A DNA stretch of 64,000 nucleotides, from assembly GCF_022601675.1 (NCBI RefSeq), contig NZ_JAKVIL010000004.1, positions 186,001 to 250,000 of the forward strand. The letters are read 5' to 3'. This document shows positions 20,030-30,587 of the stretch, piece after piece (position 1 is the first letter of the stretch; each line of letters opens with the position of its first letter). The position numbers and the translations under genes are program-made. Under the pieces are notes generated by a model, which did not search any database, was not told where the DNA came from, and saw only the letters and a list, made by a program, of their open reading frames with translations. Origin of the DNA: Ancylobacter gelatini. GTDB lineage: Bacteria; Pseudomonadota; Alphaproteobacteria; Rhizobiales; Xanthobacteraceae.

Positions 20030-20834
20030 GGTCGTCGGCATCGGCGGGAACGGTGAGGCGGCGCTTGCCGGCACTGCGCACGAACGCGACGATCGTCATG
20101 ACATGGGCATTGTCGCCATAGGTCTCGGCCACACGCTCGGTTCGCTCCGACAGCGTGCCGGCGCCGTAGAACAGCTCGCGATACGCGGCCTGGAGCTGGC
20201 GACGCTGCACCAGCGTCATGCCACGACGCTTAAGCCCGGTATAGTTCAGCGAGCGCAGCCCCGGATGGCCCTCCATCATCAGGCCGAAGGGGATAATGTC
20301 GAAATGCACGCCGCACATGCCGCCGACCATCGCACCTTCACCGATGCGCGTGAACTGGTGGACCGCCGCCAGCCCGCCGATGAACACATTGTCGCCGACC
20401 GTGACATGGCCGCCCAGCGTGGCACCATTGGCGAACACCACCCCGTTGCCGACCACGCAGTCATGGGCGACGTGGGTGCTGACCATGAACATGCAATTAT
20501 CGCCGACAACCGTCTCCATCGCACCGCCGGCGGTACCGGGATTCATGGTGACCTGCTCGCGGATGATGCAGTTGCGACCGATGATCAACCGGCTCGGCTC
20601 GCCCTTGTAGTGGTAGGATTGCGGGGGAAACCCGAGAGAGGCGAACGGATAGATGACCCCGCCCTCACCGATTGTGGTGTGGCCGGCCAGAGCGACATGG
20701 GAGATGAGCTTCACCCCCGCACCGAGCTCGACATTCGCGCCGACCGTGCAGAACGGGCCGATCTCGACACCCTCACCCAGCCTGGCGCCATCCTCGACGC
20801 GCGCCGTGGGGTCGATCTTCACCTTGTCGGTCAT
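20004..20834 (-). CDS. lpxA: Acyl-ACP:UDP-N-acetylglucosamine O-acyltransferase
   Basis: First step of lipid A synthesis. A left-handed beta-helix trimer with hexapeptide repeats through most of its 276 residues. The catalytic His is His124 in [15 protein letters not shown]-terminal helical part ([21 protein letters not shown]) follows. The start ATG overlaps the fabZ stop (ATGA, 20831-20834). The extreme C-terminus is a short Asp/Ala-rich tail that shares bases with the lpxI start. Confidence 0.97.
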   Translation of the reverse strand: MTDKVKIDPTARVEDGARLGEGVEIGPFCTVGANVELGAGVKLISHVALAGHTTIGEGGVIYPFASLGFPPQSYHYKGEPSRLIIGRNCIIREQVTMNPGTAGGAMETVVGDNCMFMVSTHVAHDCVVGNGVVFANGATLGGHVTVGDNVFIGGLAAVHQFTRIGEGAMVGGMCGVHFDIIPFGLMMEGHPGLRSLNYTGLKRRGMTLVQRRQLQAAYRELFYGAGTLSERTERVAETYGDNAHVMTIVAFVRSAGKRRLTVPADADDHAAEPAAA

Positions 20835-21304
20835 TTTGCTCCTTCGCGCGAAATCATCGCGCCGACTTCCGCCTCGGCGACGAGTTGCCCGTCCACCTTG
20901 GCCTCGCCCCGGAACCACCACATGTTCCGGCGCTTGCTCATCTGCGTCATGTGGTATTCGAGCACATCGCCCGGCAGCACCGGCTTGCGGAACTTCGCCT
21001 TGTCGATGGTCATGAAATAGACCCGCGTGGGCGCCGCCGCGCCGGGCTGACCCAGCAGGCAGATCGTGCCGGCGGTCTGGGCCATGCCTTCGAGGATCAG
21101 TACGCCCGGCATGACCGGGTTTTCCGGGAAATGGCCCTGAAAATGCGGCTCGTTGGCCGACACGTTCTTGATGCCGATGGCGCGCTTGTCACCCTCGATG
21201 CCGACGATCTTGTCGATCATGAGAAACGGATAGCGATGCGGCAGCGCCGCGAGAATTTTCTGGATATCGGCGCTCCCCAGCGCGCCTTCGGTCGGAGCGT
21301 TCAT
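20831..21304 (-). CDS. fabZ: 3-hydroxyacyl-[ACP] dehydratase FabZ
   Basis: Dehydrates 3-hydroxyacyl-ACP in fatty acid elongation and competes with LpxA/LpxD for the same hydroxyacyl-ACP pool. The 157-residue hot-dog protein has catalytic His58 in [15 protein letters not shown] and Glu72 in [11 protein letters not shown]. The start ATG overlaps the lpxD stop by four bases. Its place in the lpx cluster, as in most Gram-negative bacteria, balances lipid A and phospholipid synthesis. Confidence 0.97.
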   Translation of the reverse strand: MNAPTEGALGSADIQKILAALPHRYPFLMIDKIVGIEGDKRAIGIKNVSANEPHFQGHFPENPVMPGVLILEGMAQTAGTICLLGQPGAAAPTRVYFMTIDKAKFRKPVLPGDVLEYHMTQMSKRRNMWWFRGEAKVDGQLVAEAEVGAMISREGAK

Positions 21305-22377
21305 TTCCCCGTTTGTCCTTCCTGTACGCTTTTCGGTCCGCCCGGCGCCTCCCCGCGCCCGAGCCGCTGGACCGCCATCACTTCTCGAAACCACTCACGC
21401 ATCGGCTTTGCCGGCGAGCCGCCCCATTCCACGCCGGCCGGCACGTCGTCCTTGACATTGCTGGTCGCCGCGATGCGCGAGCCGTCGCCGATCCGCACAT
21501 GGCCGATCACGCCAACCTGGCCGCCGAGCACCACATAGTCGCCCAGCGTCGCGCTGCCGGCGATGCCGGTCTGCGAGACGATGATGCAGTGGCGCCCGAT
21601 CACCACGTTGTGGGCGATCTGTACCAGATTGTCGATCTTGGTGCCCTCGCCGATCACGGTGTCGCGAAGCCCGCCGCGATCAATCGCGGTGCCGGCGCCG
21701 ATTTCGACGTCGTCCTGGATCACGACACGGCCGATCTGCGGAATCTTGGCGTGGCTGGCACCTCCCAGATAGCCGAAGCCATCCTGCCCGATGCGCGCAC
21801 CGGGATGCACGATCACGCGGTCGCCGAGCAGCGCATGGAGCAAGGAGGCGCCCGGCCCGATCGAGCAGCCGCGCCCGATGCGCACGCCAGGCCCGATCAC
21901 GGCGCCGGCGGCGATGCTTGTGCCCTCGCCGATCTCCGCGCCGGGGCCGATGACCGCGCCCGGATCGATGGTCACGTCGCCTTCAAGTCGCGCCTGCGGG
22001 TGGACCACGGCGCCGGCGGCGACGCCGTGCTGTGCGAAGACCGGGCCCGGACGCAGCATGTCGGCATGGAGCCGCCGCGCGATCGCGACGAAGGCGGCAT
22101 GCGGCTTGTCGACCACGACCGCAGCGGTACCGGCCGGGACATGGGAGGCGTACCGGGCAATGACGAGACAGACACCGGCACGGGTCGCGGCCAGTGCGGG
22201 CACGTTGCGCGCGCCGTCCATATAGGTGAGGTCGGTCGGCCCCGCGCCTTCGAGCGAGGCGACGCCGGTCACGCGAAGCGCCGGATCGGCGCCCTCGCCC
22301 ACCGTGCCGCCGACAAGCGCGCCGATGTCGTCAAGCGACAGCGGAACCGGGACGGCATGGAAGACCGGATCGCTCAT
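21301..22377 (-). CDS. lpxD: UDP-3-O-(3-hydroxyacyl)glucosamine N-acyltransferase
   Basis: Adds the N-linked acyl chain in the third step of lipid A synthesis. Of 358 residues, the N-terminal uridine-binding domain is followed by about ten hexapeptide turns ([20 protein letters not shown] and so on). The catalytic His lies in [14 protein letters not shown], and a C-terminal helix ends the protein. The start is set at the ATG of MSDPVFH; a GTG four codons earlier is possible. It overlaps fabZ by four bases and lies 88 bp downstream of bamA. Confidence 0.96.
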   Translation of the reverse strand: MSDPVFHAVPVPLSLDDIGALVGGTVGEGADPALRVTGVASLEGAGPTDLTYMDGARNVPALAATRAGVCLVIARYASHVPAGTAAVVVDKPHAAFVAIARRLHADMLRPGPVFAQHGVAAGAVVHPQARLEGDVTIDPGAVIGPGAEIGEGTSIAAGAVIGPGVRIGRGCSIGPGASLLHALLGDRVIVHPGARIGQDGFGYLGGASHAKIPQIGRVVIQDDVEIGAGTAIDRGGLRDTVIGEGTKIDNLVQIAHNVVIGRHCIIVSQTGIAGSATLGDYVVLGGQVGVIGHVRIGDGSRIAATSNVKDDVPAGVEWGGSPAKPMREWFREVMAVQRLGRGEAPGGPKSVQEGQTGK

Positions 22378-22413
22378 GCTGAAGCACACCGCCCCTTGTC
22401 GATCAAACGAACC

Positions 22414-22438
22414 GGCGGCCCGGAGAACCCGGACCGCC
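22414..22438 (-). other. Hairpin between bamA and lpxD
   Basis: On the reverse strand GGCGG-T-CCGG and CCGG-G-CCGCC face each other around a short GTTCT loop (plus-strand positions 22414-22438). No U-tract follows, so it is more likely a partial attenuator or RNA-stabilising stem at the 3' end of bamA than a full terminator. Confidence 0.45.
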
Positions 22439-22465
22439 GATCAACTCTCAAGCCGGATCAGAATA

Positions 22466-24928
22466 TCAGAAGCGGGTACCGCCGCTGAAGCGGAAAGCCT
22501 GCGTCTCGTCGTAGTCTTCCTTGGTCAGCGCCCAGGCATAGTCGAAGCGCAGCGGGCCGAAGGGCGACTTCCAGATCAGGCTCACGCCGACCGAGGACCG
22601 GATCATGTCGCTATCGGCGACGCAGACATTGTTCAGGCCCTGCGTGCTGGAGCCGGCAATCGCCGAACAGTCGGTCAGGTTGTTTTCCCAGCCGGCAATG
22701 TTGGTGAAGGTGGTGTCACCCTGATAGTCCCAGAGCGAGCCTGCATCGGCGAACACAGCGGCCTTCAGCCCGAGTTCCTTGGGCAGGAAGGACAGCGGGA
22801 ACTGCAGCTCGGCCGTGGTGCCCCAGTAGAGCGTGCCACCCAGCGCGTCCGGTTCCTCATCATAGCCGCCCGACGCAAGGTCGCGCGGGCCGATGCCGTT
22901 GGGCTCGAAGCCGCGAACGAGGTCCGGACCCTTGAAGAAGTTATCGAGGATACGCAGGTTCTCGCCACCCCACGAGGTGATGTTACCGGCCTGGCCGCGC
23001 AGCATCAGGACGAAGTCACCATAGACGGGGATGTACCAGCGGGAGTCGAAGGTCGACCGCAGATAGTTCACATCGCCGCCGAGGCCGGCAAAGTCCTGCT
23101 TGAGCTCAAGCAGGTAACCGCTTGTCGGCTCAAGATTATTGTCCAGCATGTTGTAGGACAGCGTGTAGCCGATCGCCGAGGTGATGGCCGGGTCGTTGTT
23201 GACCTCGCGCAGCGCCCACGAAACGTCATTGTAGTAACCGAACGAGAGGCACTCCGCGGCCGAGTAGTAGCTCGGGCATTCGTTGATCGAAATTTCCTTG
23301 CGCGACAAGGTATAGCGCAGACCCAGCGTCAGCTCGTCGGTGAGCGGCAGGCCGAGGCGCAAGGTGCCGGCGGCGGTTGACGTATCGTAGGGGCTGTAAT
23401 CGGTCTCGGTGGTTTCCTTCCAGGACAGATCGAAGCCGGCCGCAACGCGGTAGTCGAGGAAATAGGGCTCGGTGAAGCTGAACTCGGCGCCCTGCACGTT
23501 CTCGCCCAGCGAACCGGCAAGGCGCACATACTGGCCACGGCCAAGGAAGTTCTTCTCCGAAACCGCGACTTCGCCGATGAAGCCGTCCGTCGTGGAATAG
23601 CCGCCCGAGATCGAGAACTCGCCGGTCGGCTGGTCTTCGACCTGCACGACGAGGATCACGCGGTCCGGCGCGGTGCCGGGCTCGTTGGTGATCTTCACAT
23701 CCTTGAAGTAGCCGAGATTGCGCAGACGGCGTTCGGCGCGGTCGATCAGCACGCGATTATAGGCGTCGCCTTCGGCAAGATCGAACTCGCGGCGAATGAC
23801 CCAGTCGCGAGTACGGGTGTTGCCGCGGATTTCGATACGCTCGATATAGACGCGAGGACCTTCTTCCACCGCGAACACCAGCGAAATGGTGCGGTTCTCG
23901 ACGTTGCGATCGCCGCGCGGCCGCACCTGAGCGAAAGCGTAACCGGCCTTCGAGACTTCGATGGTCGCGTTCTCAACCGACTTCTCGACCAGATCGGCGT
24001 TGTAGACCTGGCCCTTCTGCACACGCAGCGCGGAGCGGATGGTGGCGGGCTGCACGTCCTTGATGCCGGAAACGACATCGACATCGCCCACGCGGTACTG
24101 CGGACCCTCATCCAGCACATAGGTCAGGATGAACCCTTCCTTGGCGCGATCGAGGTCGGCAGTCACGGAGACGATGCGGAAATCGGCATAGCCGTTCTTC
24201 AGGTAGAAGCGGCGCAGCAGTTCCTGATCGTTGTTGATGCGGTCGACGTCATAGACGTCGGTGTTCTTGAGCCACGAGAGCCAATTGGTCTCGGTCGTGG
24301 TCATCTCGTCCTTGAGCTTGTAGTCCGGGAACGCCTTGTTGCCCACGAACGCGATGCCAGCAATGCCGAGCTTCTCACCCTCGGTAATCTCGAAAACGAG
24401 ATCAACGCGACCCTGCCCGCGATCAATGGTCTTGGGCTCGACGCGCACGTCATAGCGCCCCGAGCGGCGATACAGCTCGATGATGCGCTGGGTATCGGCC
24501 TGCACCGTGGTCTTGGAGAATGGCGCGCGGGACTTGGACTGCACCTCGCTGGCGAGCTGCTCGTCCTTGATCTTCTTGTTGCCCTCGAAGGCGACGCGGT
24601 TGACGACCTCGTTCTCGGCCACGCGCACGATCAGACGGCCACCGCTGTGGCTGATGGTGACATCGGAGAAAAGACCGGTCGCATAGAGCGACTTCAGCGC
24701 CTCGTCGATCTTGGCAGCGGTCAGCGGCTGACCCGGCTGCGTCGCGAAGTAGGAGCGGATGGTCTCGGCGTCAACGCGGCGATTGCCTTCGACGACGATG
24801 GAACTGGCAGTCTGCGCAACGGCGCTGACAGGCACGACGACGGATCCGGCGACCCCAGCCACAGCCATCAGTGCCACTACACCGACCACCGAAGCCATTT
24901 TACTCAAAAACCGGACACTAACAGTCAT
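22466..24928 (-). CDS. bamA: Outer membrane protein assembly factor BamA (Omp85)
   Basis: Inserts beta-barrel proteins into the outer membrane. The 820 residues start with a signal peptide (about 1-39, ending VSAVAQ). Five POTRA domains follow (about 42-425, e.g. SIVVEGNRRVDAETIRSYF and RVYIERIEIRGNTRTRDWVI). The 16-stranded barrel contains DLVRGFEPNGIGPRD (the conserved VRGF of loop 6) and ends SGGTRF, the C-terminal Phe recognised by the Bam machine. It lies between rseP and lpxD, the order common in Proteobacteria. Confidence 0.97.
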   Translation of the reverse strand: MTVSVRFLSKMASVVGVVALMAVAGVAGSVVVPVSAVAQTASSIVVEGNRRVDAETIRSYFATQPGQPLTAAKIDEALKSLYATGLFSDVTISHSGGRLIVRVAENEVVNRVAFEGNKKIKDEQLASEVQSKSRAPFSKTTVQADTQRIIELYRRSGRYDVRVEPKTIDRGQGRVDLVFEITEGEKLGIAGIAFVGNKAFPDYKLKDEMTTTETNWLSWLKNTDVYDVDRINNDQELLRRFYLKNGYADFRIVSVTADLDRAKEGFILTYVLDEGPQYRVGDVDVVSGIKDVQPATIRSALRVQKGQVYNADLVEKSVENATIEVSKAGYAFAQVRPRGDRNVENRTISLVFAVEEGPRVYIERIEIRGNTRTRDWVIRREFDLAEGDAYNRVLIDRAERRLRNLGYFKDVKITNEPGTAPDRVILVVQVEDQPTGEFSISGGYSTTDGFIGEVAVSEKNFLGRGQYVRLAGSLGENVQGAEFSFTEPYFLDYRVAAGFDLSWKETTETDYSPYDTSTAAGTLRLGLPLTDELTLGLRYTLSRKEISINECPSYYSAAECLSFGYYNDVSWALREVNNDPAITSAIGYTLSYNMLDNNLEPTSGYLLELKQDFAGLGGDVNYLRSTFDSRWYIPVYGDFVLMLRGQAGNITSWGGENLRILDNFFKGPDLVRGFEPNGIGPRDLASGGYDEEPDALGGTLYWGTTAELQFPLSFLPKELGLKAAVFADAGSLWDYQGDTTFTNIAGWENNLTDCSAIAGSSTQGLNNVCVADSDMIRSSVGVSLIWKSPFGPLRFDYAWALTKEDYDETQAFRFSGGTRF

Positions 24929-25063
24929 TTGGTGCGCAACCTTACCGTTGTTCTGGGCACAGACTCATCCACTCGCGCGGACAGGCATAGCCCTTCACCC
25001 TGCGTCCCGCTTTGTACAGGCTTTTGGTATGCCTGCAAACCAAAGCGGCCCCCGACCCACGCC

Positions 25064-25105
25064 TTTTCCGCACGGCGTGGCTCCGAGGCCACGCCCTGCG
25101 GAAAA
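25064..25105. repeat. 42-base near-perfect palindrome between rseP and bamA
   Basis: TTTTCCGCA (25064-25072) pairs with TGCGGAAAA (25097-25105), and GGCGTGGC (25074-25081) with GCCACGCC (25088-25095). There is one C-C mismatch and a 6-base loop. It begins 6 bases after the rseP stop. No U-tract follows on either strand, so it resembles an extragenic palindrome or processing/attenuation stem rather than a standard terminator. Confidence 0.75.
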
Positions 25106-25110
25106 CAGGG

Positions 25111-26256
25111 TCAAGATTTTGATATATTGAGTATATCGTTCCACGTAGCAAACAGCATAAGCATCAGAACCAGTGCCAGACCGATGCGGAATCCGACCTC
25201 CTGAGCCCGGTCGCTGAGCGGGCGACCGCGCAGCGCCTCGATGGCGTAGAAGAGTAGATGCCCACCATCGAGCAAGGGTACCGGAAACAGGTTAAGAAGT
25301 CCGATCGAGACCGAAAGCACCGCGGCGAGCTGCAGTAGCGCGCCGAATCCGAAGGTCGCCACCTGGCCGGAAACCTGCGCAATGCGGATCGGGCCCCCAA
25401 GCTGGTCCGCCGATTCCCGCCCTGTCACCACCCCGCCGAGATAGCTGAAGGTTCGGTCGACGATGAACCACACTTCGCTGGTCGCCGCCGACACCGCCGC
25501 GACCGGACCGAGACGCTCGGTCTTGACCTGGCCGTTGCCGGTCGAACGCGAAATGCCCAGCACGCCGAGCCGATGCACATTGCCGAAGCTGTCGGTGATC
25601 TCGCGCCGGTCCGGCGTCGCCTCGATGACGACAGCGCGCCCGTCGCGCTCCACCTCGACGTCCAGCTTCACGTCGGCGCTCGCACTGACGATACGCTGCA
25701 TGTCGCCGAACGACTCGATCTTGGTGCCGTCGATCGAGAGAATCACGTCGCCCGGCAGAAAGCCCGCGCGCTCGGCGGCACTGCCGGCCTGCACGGCATC
25801 GACCTGCGGGGTGGTCACCTGCCTGCCGACCGTCATGAACAGGCCGGCGAAAATGACGATGGCGAGGATGAAATTGGCAATCGGCCCGGCGGCGACGATC
25901 GCCGCCCGCGCCCCGACCGGCTTATGGAAGAAGCTGTCGCGCTTGTCCTCTTCGGTCATCCCCTTCAGCGAATCGCGGTCGGGCGTGCTGGCCGCATTCT
26001 CGTCGCCGAGGAACTTCACATAGCCGCCGAGCGGGATCGCCGAAAGCTTCCAGCGCGTGCCGTGGCGGTCGTTGAAGCCGACGATCTCCGGCCCGAATCC
26101 CACCGAGAACGCCACCACGCGGACGCCGGCACGGCGGGCGACCCAGAAATGGCCGAGCTCATGGAAGAACACGACGATGGTCAGCACGAAGAGAAACGGC
26201 ACGACATAGCCGAGCAGCCAGCTCGCATTGCCACCCATCGAGGCGAGAAAATCCAT
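25111..26256 (-). CDS. rseP: Site-2 intramembrane metalloprotease RseP/RasP
   Basis: Zinc protease that cleaves membrane-embedded substrates such as anti-sigma factors and signal peptide remnants. Of 381 residues, the first helix carries HELGH (32-36) and a PDZ domain spans about residues 130-215 (SAAERAGFLPGDVILSIDG). The third metal ligand lies in NLFPVPLLDGGHLLFY near the C-terminus, before the final helix. One PDZ domain is evident rather than the two of E. coli RseP. It lies between cdsA and bamA on the same strand. Confidence 0.95.
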   Translation of the reverse strand: MDFLASMGGNASWLLGYVVPFLFVLTIVVFFHELGHFWVARRAGVRVVAFSVGFGPEIVGFNDRHGTRWKLSAIPLGGYVKFLGDENAASTPDRDSLKGMTEEDKRDSFFHKPVGARAAIVAAGPIANFILAIVIFAGLFMTVGRQVTTPQVDAVQAGSAAERAGFLPGDVILSIDGTKIESFGDMQRIVSASADVKLDVEVERDGRAVVIEATPDRREITDSFGNVHRLGVLGISRSTGNGQVKTERLGPVAAVSAATSEVWFIVDRTFSYLGGVVTGRESADQLGGPIRIAQVSGQVATFGFGALLQLAAVLSVSIGLLNLFPVPLLDGGHLLFYAIEALRGRPLSDRAQEVGFRIGLALVLMLMLFATWNDILNISKS

Positions 26257-26378
26257 GTGTCAGCACAGTCCCAAATGAGCACGCCGGACGACGCGCCCCT
26301 CACTCATGCGTGAGGTTTAAGGCCAAGTTGGGCAAAAGTCCGCCCGAATCCGAAATCTCCCGCGCCGGATCGCCGCAT

Positions 26379-27257
26379 TCACCAGATGAGCAGCCCCCGT
26401 GCCGGCGCATCAGGCGCGTGCAGCAGGCCGATCGCCAGCGCCAAGGCGGCGCCGACGATGAAGCCGTCGAGCCGGTCCATCAGCCCGCCATGTCCGGGAA
26501 TGAGGTGGCTGGAGTCCTTTACGCCGAAGCGCCGCTTCATCGACGATTCGAACAGATCGCCGCCCTGGCTCGCCACGCTGACCACGAACGCGACCGGTGC
26601 GGCGGAGAGGAACGATTCGATTCCCGCGGCGCGCAGCACCAGCACACCGGCCAGCGTCGCCAGAATCGCCCCACCCAGTGCCCCGGACCAGGTTTTATTG
26701 GGGCTGACACGCGGCCACAGCTTCGGCCCGCCGATCAGCCTTCCGCAGAAATAGGCCGCGATGTCGGTGGTCCACACCACGGCGAGCAGCCAGCCGAGGC
26801 TGATCAGCCCGAGCGTATCGTCGGCGCGCAGCAACTGTGCGGGAAACATCACGCCGGCCGCGTAAACCATGCCGCCCAGCGCCCAGAGCCGCGCCGGCCC
26901 GCCGCCGCGCGCCACCAGCGCCAGCGCCGCCGCGCCGATCAGCGCGATGGCGGCAGCAAGCGGGAGAGTGCCGCCGGAATAAAGGCTCGCCAGCGCCGCC
27001 AGCAGTGCGCCGCCGCCGAGGGCGAGCAGCACGCGACCCGGCCGTGCCGCGGTCATCGCAAGCCATTCCCACAGCACGAGCACCGCGGCGATGGCAAGCA
27101 TCACGGCGAAGGGCCAGCCGCCGATAAAGGCTGCGAACAGCACCACCGGCGCCAGCAGCATCGCCGAGGCGACGCGCGGCAGAAGATCGGGACCGATTGC
27201 CAAGCTCTCAGCGCCTGCGACTATCGACGCCGCCGAAGCGCCGCTCGCGCCGGCCAT
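26379..27257 (-). CDS. cdsA: Phosphatidate cytidylyltransferase
   Basis: Makes CDP-diacylglycerol from CTP and phosphatidic acid, the branch point of phospholipid synthesis. It is a multi-helix membrane protein with the full family signature near the C-terminus: [20 protein letters not shown] followed by LMDRLDG, plus SPNKTWSG before it. If it starts at the ATG at 27257 it overlaps uppS by 50 bases; a TTG at 27203, six bases after the uppS stop, would avoid this. Length is 274 to 292 residues accordingly. Confidence 0.94.
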   Translation of the reverse strand: MAGASGASAASIVAGAESLAIGPDLLPRVASAMLLAPVVLFAAFIGGWPFAVMLAIAAVLVLWEWLAMTAARPGRVLLALGGGALLAALASLYSGGTLPLAAAIALIGAAALALVARGGGPARLWALGGMVYAAGVMFPAQLLRADDTLGLISLGWLLAVVWTTDIAAYFCGRLIGGPKLWPRVSPNKTWSGALGGAILATLAGVLVLRAAGIESFLSAAPVAFVVSVASQGGDLFESSMKRRFGVKDSSHLIPGHGGLMDRLDGFIVGAALALAIGLLHAPDAPARGLLIW

Positions 27258-27990
27258 ATTCGGTCAGCGCGCTCTCCAGCCATGAGCGATCGAAATCGGG
27301 CCACAGCACGGGCATGAACACCAGTTCGGCATAGGCTGCCTGCCACAGCAGGAAGTTCGACAGGCGCTGCTCGCCGCTGGTGCGGATTACCAGATCGAGC
27401 GCAGGCAGGTCCGCCGTGTCGAGCCGTGCCTCCAGCATGTCGGTCGTGATGTCGGCCGGAGAGAGCCGGCCCTCGGCGACTTCGCGCGCGAGCTGCTGCG
27501 CGGCGCGGGCAATCTCGTTGCGCGCGCCGTAATTGAACGCGACCGAGAGCACGAGCCCGGTATTGTCGCGGGTCAGCGTCTCGGCCTCGCGGAACAGCGC
27601 CTGCACCTCGTCATCGGTCGGGTGGCCCTCGCCGATGATGCGCACGCGCACATTGTCGGCGTGAAGCTTCTTCAGATCAGACCGCACGAAACGCTTCAAC
27701 AGGCCCATCAATTCGCCGATCTCGGCGGCCGGACGCGACCAGTTCTCGCTGGAGAAGCTGTAAAGCGTCAGCGCCTCGATGCCGAGTTCCGCGGCCGCGC
27801 GCACTGTCCGGCGCACCGCCTCGACGCCGCGCCGGTGCCCCTCGAAGCGCGGCAGGCCGTGTGCGGTCGCCCAGCGGCCGTTGCCATCCATGATGATAGC
27901 GACGTGACGCGGGACGGCTCCGCCAGCCGTGCCCGGCGTCTCCGCCCGGGTCGAGGTGCTTTCAGGCAGCTCGATATTCGCGATCTTCAC
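27208..27990 (-). CDS. uppS: Isoprenyl (undecaprenyl) diphosphate synthase
   Basis: Cis-prenyltransferase that makes the lipid carrier for peptidoglycan and O-antigen units. The 260 residues include the active-site Asp35 in [27 protein letters not shown], and the C-terminal substrate-binding block [19 protein letters not shown] and LWPDF. It lies between frr and cdsA, 30 bp downstream of frr. Confidence 0.97.
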   Translation of the reverse strand: MKIANIELPESTSTRAETPGTAGGAVPRHVAIIMDGNGRWATAHGLPRFEGHRRGVEAVRRTVRAAAELGIEALTLYSFSSENWSRPAAEIGELMGLLKRFVRSDLKKLHADNVRVRIIGEGHPTDDEVQALFREAETLTRDNTGLVLSVAFNYGARNEIARAAQQLAREVAEGRLSPADITTDMLEARLDTADLPALDLVIRTSGEQRLSNFLLWQAAYAELVFMPVLWPDFDRSWLESALTEYGRRERRFGGVDSRRR

Positions 27991-28020
27991 GGAGAGCCCC
28001 CTCTGCGCGCCCAGCGCTGG

Positions 28021-28584
28021 CTATACTGCCAGAATTTCCTTTTCCTTGGACGCCACGATCTGGTCGACTTCGCCGATCGATTGATCCGTCGCCTTCTGGA
28101 CCTGATCGGCGAGGCGATCGAGATCGTCCTTGCTGACGTCGCCATCCTTCTCCGCCTTCTTCAGCGAATCCAGACCGTCGCGCCGGACATGGCGCACGGA
28201 GACGCGCGCAGCCTCGGCATATTTATGCGCAACCTTGACCAGTTCCTGACGCCGGTCCTGGGTGAGCTCAGGAATGCGCACGCGCAGCACCTGGCCTTCG
28301 GTCTGCGGGTTGAGCCCGAGATTGGACTCGCGGATCGCCTTCTCGACCGCCGAAACCATGCCACGGTCCCACACCTGCACCGAGAGCAGACGCGGCTCAG
28401 GCACGTTCACCGATGCCACCTGGCTCAGCGGCATGTGGCTGCCATAGGCATCGACCTGGATCGGCTCCAGCAGGCTCGCCGAAGCGCGCCCGGTGCGCAA
28501 GCCGCTCAGTTCCTGCTTGAGGACGCCGATGGCCCCCTGCATGCGACGCTTCAGATCGGCAAGATCGATGGGACCAGTGCTCAT
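28021..28584 (-). CDS. frr: Ribosome recycling factor
   Basis: With EF-G, splits post-termination ribosomes. The 187-residue length is normal. Conserved elements are [40 protein letters not shown] and the C-terminal helix. The ATG start has ACGAGGTCCGCT as ribosome binding site; a longer in-frame extension is not conserved. pyrH lies 163 bp upstream and uppS 30 bp downstream. Confidence 0.97.
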   Translation of the reverse strand: MSTGPIDLADLKRRMQGAIGVLKQELSGLRTGRASASLLEPIQVDAYGSHMPLSQVASVNVPEPRLLSVQVWDRGMVSAVEKAIRESNLGLNPQTEGQVLRVRIPELTQDRRQELVKVAHKYAEAARVSVRHVRRDGLDSLKKAEKDGDVSKDDLDRLADQVQKATDQSIGEVDQIVASKEKEILAV

Positions 28585-28747
28585 AGCGGACCTCGTTTCA
28601 TTCCCCTGAACGCAGCGCCGGAAGCAGACGCTTCCCGCAACGGCGCTCCAGGCTCCGTCATTCAAACGCGGCTATATCGAATGGATCGGCCGCCGAGGCA
28701 AGCAGGACGCAATGACTTAATCAAATACAGGCAAAGAACGACAGGTA

Positions 28748-29482
28748 TCAGGGGGCGACAGTGGTCGACCGCCCCTCCCCACAGATGGCGGCGGCGATGG
28801 CACCGGGCTCGCGGATGGAGAACACCACGATCGGCAGCTTCGCCTCGCGGGCCAGCGCGAAAGCGGCGGCATCCATCACCTTGAGATCCTTGGCGAGCGC
28901 ATCGTCATGGGTCAGGCGATCGTAGCGCGTGGCGGACGGATTCGTCTTCGGGTCGGCCGTGTACACGCCGTCCACATTCGTCGCCTTCAGCACCGCGTTG
29001 CATTCCAGCTCCGCCGCGCGCAGCACGGCGCCGGTATCGGTGGTGAAGTACGGATTGCCGGTGCCGCCGGCCAGAAGCACGATGCGCCCGCGCGAAAGAT
29101 GGCGGGCCGCGGTCTGGCGGGCATAGGGCTCGCAGATGGTGGGCATGGGAATCGCCGACAGCGTGCGTGCCGGACTGCCGGCATGCTCGATCGCCTTTTC
29201 CAGCGCGAGCGCGTTCATGACCGTGGCCAGCATGCCCATATGGTCAGCCGTGGCGCGGTCGAGCCCCTGCCCCGCCACGCTGGCGCCGCGCAGGATATTG
29301 CCGCCCCCCACCACGACGGCGACTTCCGCGCCGGTGCGCCGGGCCTCGACCAGATCGGCGGCGATGCCCTCGATGGTCGGCCAGTGGAGGCCGAACGCCT
29401 CGCTGCCCATGAGCGCCTCACCGGAAACTTTGACCAGCACGCGCGCATAGGCGCAGGTGCCGGGCTCAGGCAGCGTCGACAT
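28748..29482 (-). CDS. pyrH: Uridylate kinase
   Basis: Phosphorylates UMP to UDP. The 244-residue amino acid kinase-fold enzyme contains VLVKVSGEALMG, AVVVGGGNILRG, DHMGMLATVMNALAL and GTGNPYFTTDTGAVLRA. The ATG at 29482 is used because GAGG lies six bases upstream; a TTG four codons earlier reads into that ribosome binding site. A terminator separates it from tsf, so it probably has its own promoter. Confidence 0.97.
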   Translation of the reverse strand: MSTLPEPGTCAYARVLVKVSGEALMGSEAFGLHWPTIEGIAADLVEARRTGAEVAVVVGGGNILRGASVAGQGLDRATADHMGMLATVMNALALEKAIEHAGSPARTLSAIPMPTICEPYARQTAARHLSRGRIVLLAGGTGNPYFTTDTGAVLRAAELECNAVLKATNVDGVYTADPKTNPSATRYDRLTHDDALAKDLKVMDAAAFALAREAKLPIVVFSIREPGAIAAAICGEGRSTTVAP

Positions 29483-29542
29483 GAGGAACCTCAAATGACA
29501 TCAAAAAATACGTTCGCGACTCGTCAACCGTCGACACAATAA

Positions 29543-29580
29543 AGCACGCCGGCAGCTTCGCAGCCCCCGGCGTGCTCTTA
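29543..29580 (-). terminator. Rho-independent terminator after tsf
   Basis: On the reverse strand AGCACGCCGG and CCGGCGTGCT form a perfect 10-bp stem (plus positions 29543-29552 and 29567-29576) followed by TTATT. It lies just past the tsf stop at 29600 and ends the rpsB-tsf unit. Confidence 0.85.
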
Positions 29581-29599
29581 TCAACGCATTGCTTCAGGC

Positions 29600-30523
29600 T
29601 CAGACGCCCGCAGCCGCGGCGACTTCGGCGGCGAAGTCGCTTTCCTGCTTCTCGACGCCCTCACCGAGGCCGAAGCGCACGAAGCCGGCGATCTTGATCG
29701 GCGCGCCGACCTTGCCTTCGCTCTCCTTGACCGCCTGCGCGACGGTCTTGGAGGGATCGTGGATGAAGGCCTGCTCGACCAGCGTCACTTCCTTGAAGAA
29801 GGTCTTCAGGCCGCTCTCGACGATCTTCTCGACCACATTGGCCGGCTTGCCGGAGGCCGCGGCCTTCTCGGCCAGCACGCCGCGCTCGCGGGCGATGACG
29901 TCGGCGTCGACGCCGGCGGCATCCAGCGCCTGCGGGTTGGCGGCGGCGACATGCATCGCGATCTGGCGGCCGAGGGCGGCCAGTTCATCAGCCTTGCCGG
30001 TCGATTCCAGCGCGACGAGCACGCCGATCTTGCCGAGGCCCTCGCCCACCGAACCGTGGACATAAGCGCCGATGGCGCCGGCCGAGACTTCCAGCTTGGC
30101 GGCGCGGCGCAGGTTCATGTTCTCGCCGATGGTGGCCACCGCCGAGGAGATGGCGTCGGCAACGGTGGCGCCGCCCGGATAGGCCGCGGCCTTGACAGCC
30201 TCGACATCGCCGTCGGTCGACAGGGAAACCTGCGCGACGCTGCGCACCAGATCCTGGAACTGCTCATTGCGCGCCACGAAGTCGGTCTCGGAGTTCACCT
30301 CGACGAGCACGCCCTTGGTGCCGGCAACGGCGATACCGATCAGGCCTTCGGCCGCAACGCGACCGGCCTTCTTGGCGGCCTTGGCGAGACCCTTCTTGCG
30401 CAGCCAGTCGATGGCGGCCTCGACGTCGCCGTCGACCTCGCCGAGCGCGGCCTTGCAGTCCATCATGCCGGCGCCGGTCTTGTCGCGCAGCTCCTTCACC
30501 AGGGCAGCGGTGATGTTGGCCAT
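29600..30523 (-). CDS. tsf: Translation elongation factor Ts
   Basis: Nucleotide exchange factor for EF-Tu. The 307 residues begin [20 protein letters not shown] with the UBA-like N-terminal domain. The core signature [11 protein letters not shown] follows, then two EF-Tu contact subdomains ([19 protein letters not shown] region). The start ATG has a strong GTGAGGAAAAGAAC ribosome binding site; an earlier in-frame ATG would absorb it. rpsB is upstream after a hairpin-rich 206 bp spacer. Confidence 0.98.
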   Translation of the reverse strand: MANITAALVKELRDKTGAGMMDCKAALGEVDGDVEAAIDWLRKKGLAKAAKKAGRVAAEGLIGIAVAGTKGVLVEVNSETDFVARNEQFQDLVRSVAQVSLSTDGDVEAVKAAAYPGGATVADAISSAVATIGENMNLRRAAKLEVSAGAIGAYVHGSVGEGLGKIGVLVALESTGKADELAALGRQIAMHVAAANPQALDAAGVDADVIARERGVLAEKAAASGKPANVVEKIVESGLKTFFKEVTLVEQAFIHDPSKTVAQAVKESEGKVGAPIKIAGFVRFGLGEGVEKQESDFAAEVAAAAGV

Positions 30524-30587
30524 GTTCTTTTCCTCACACGATTTCAACTGTCATCGACGCGTCACCGAACGACCCGTCATTCGACGA

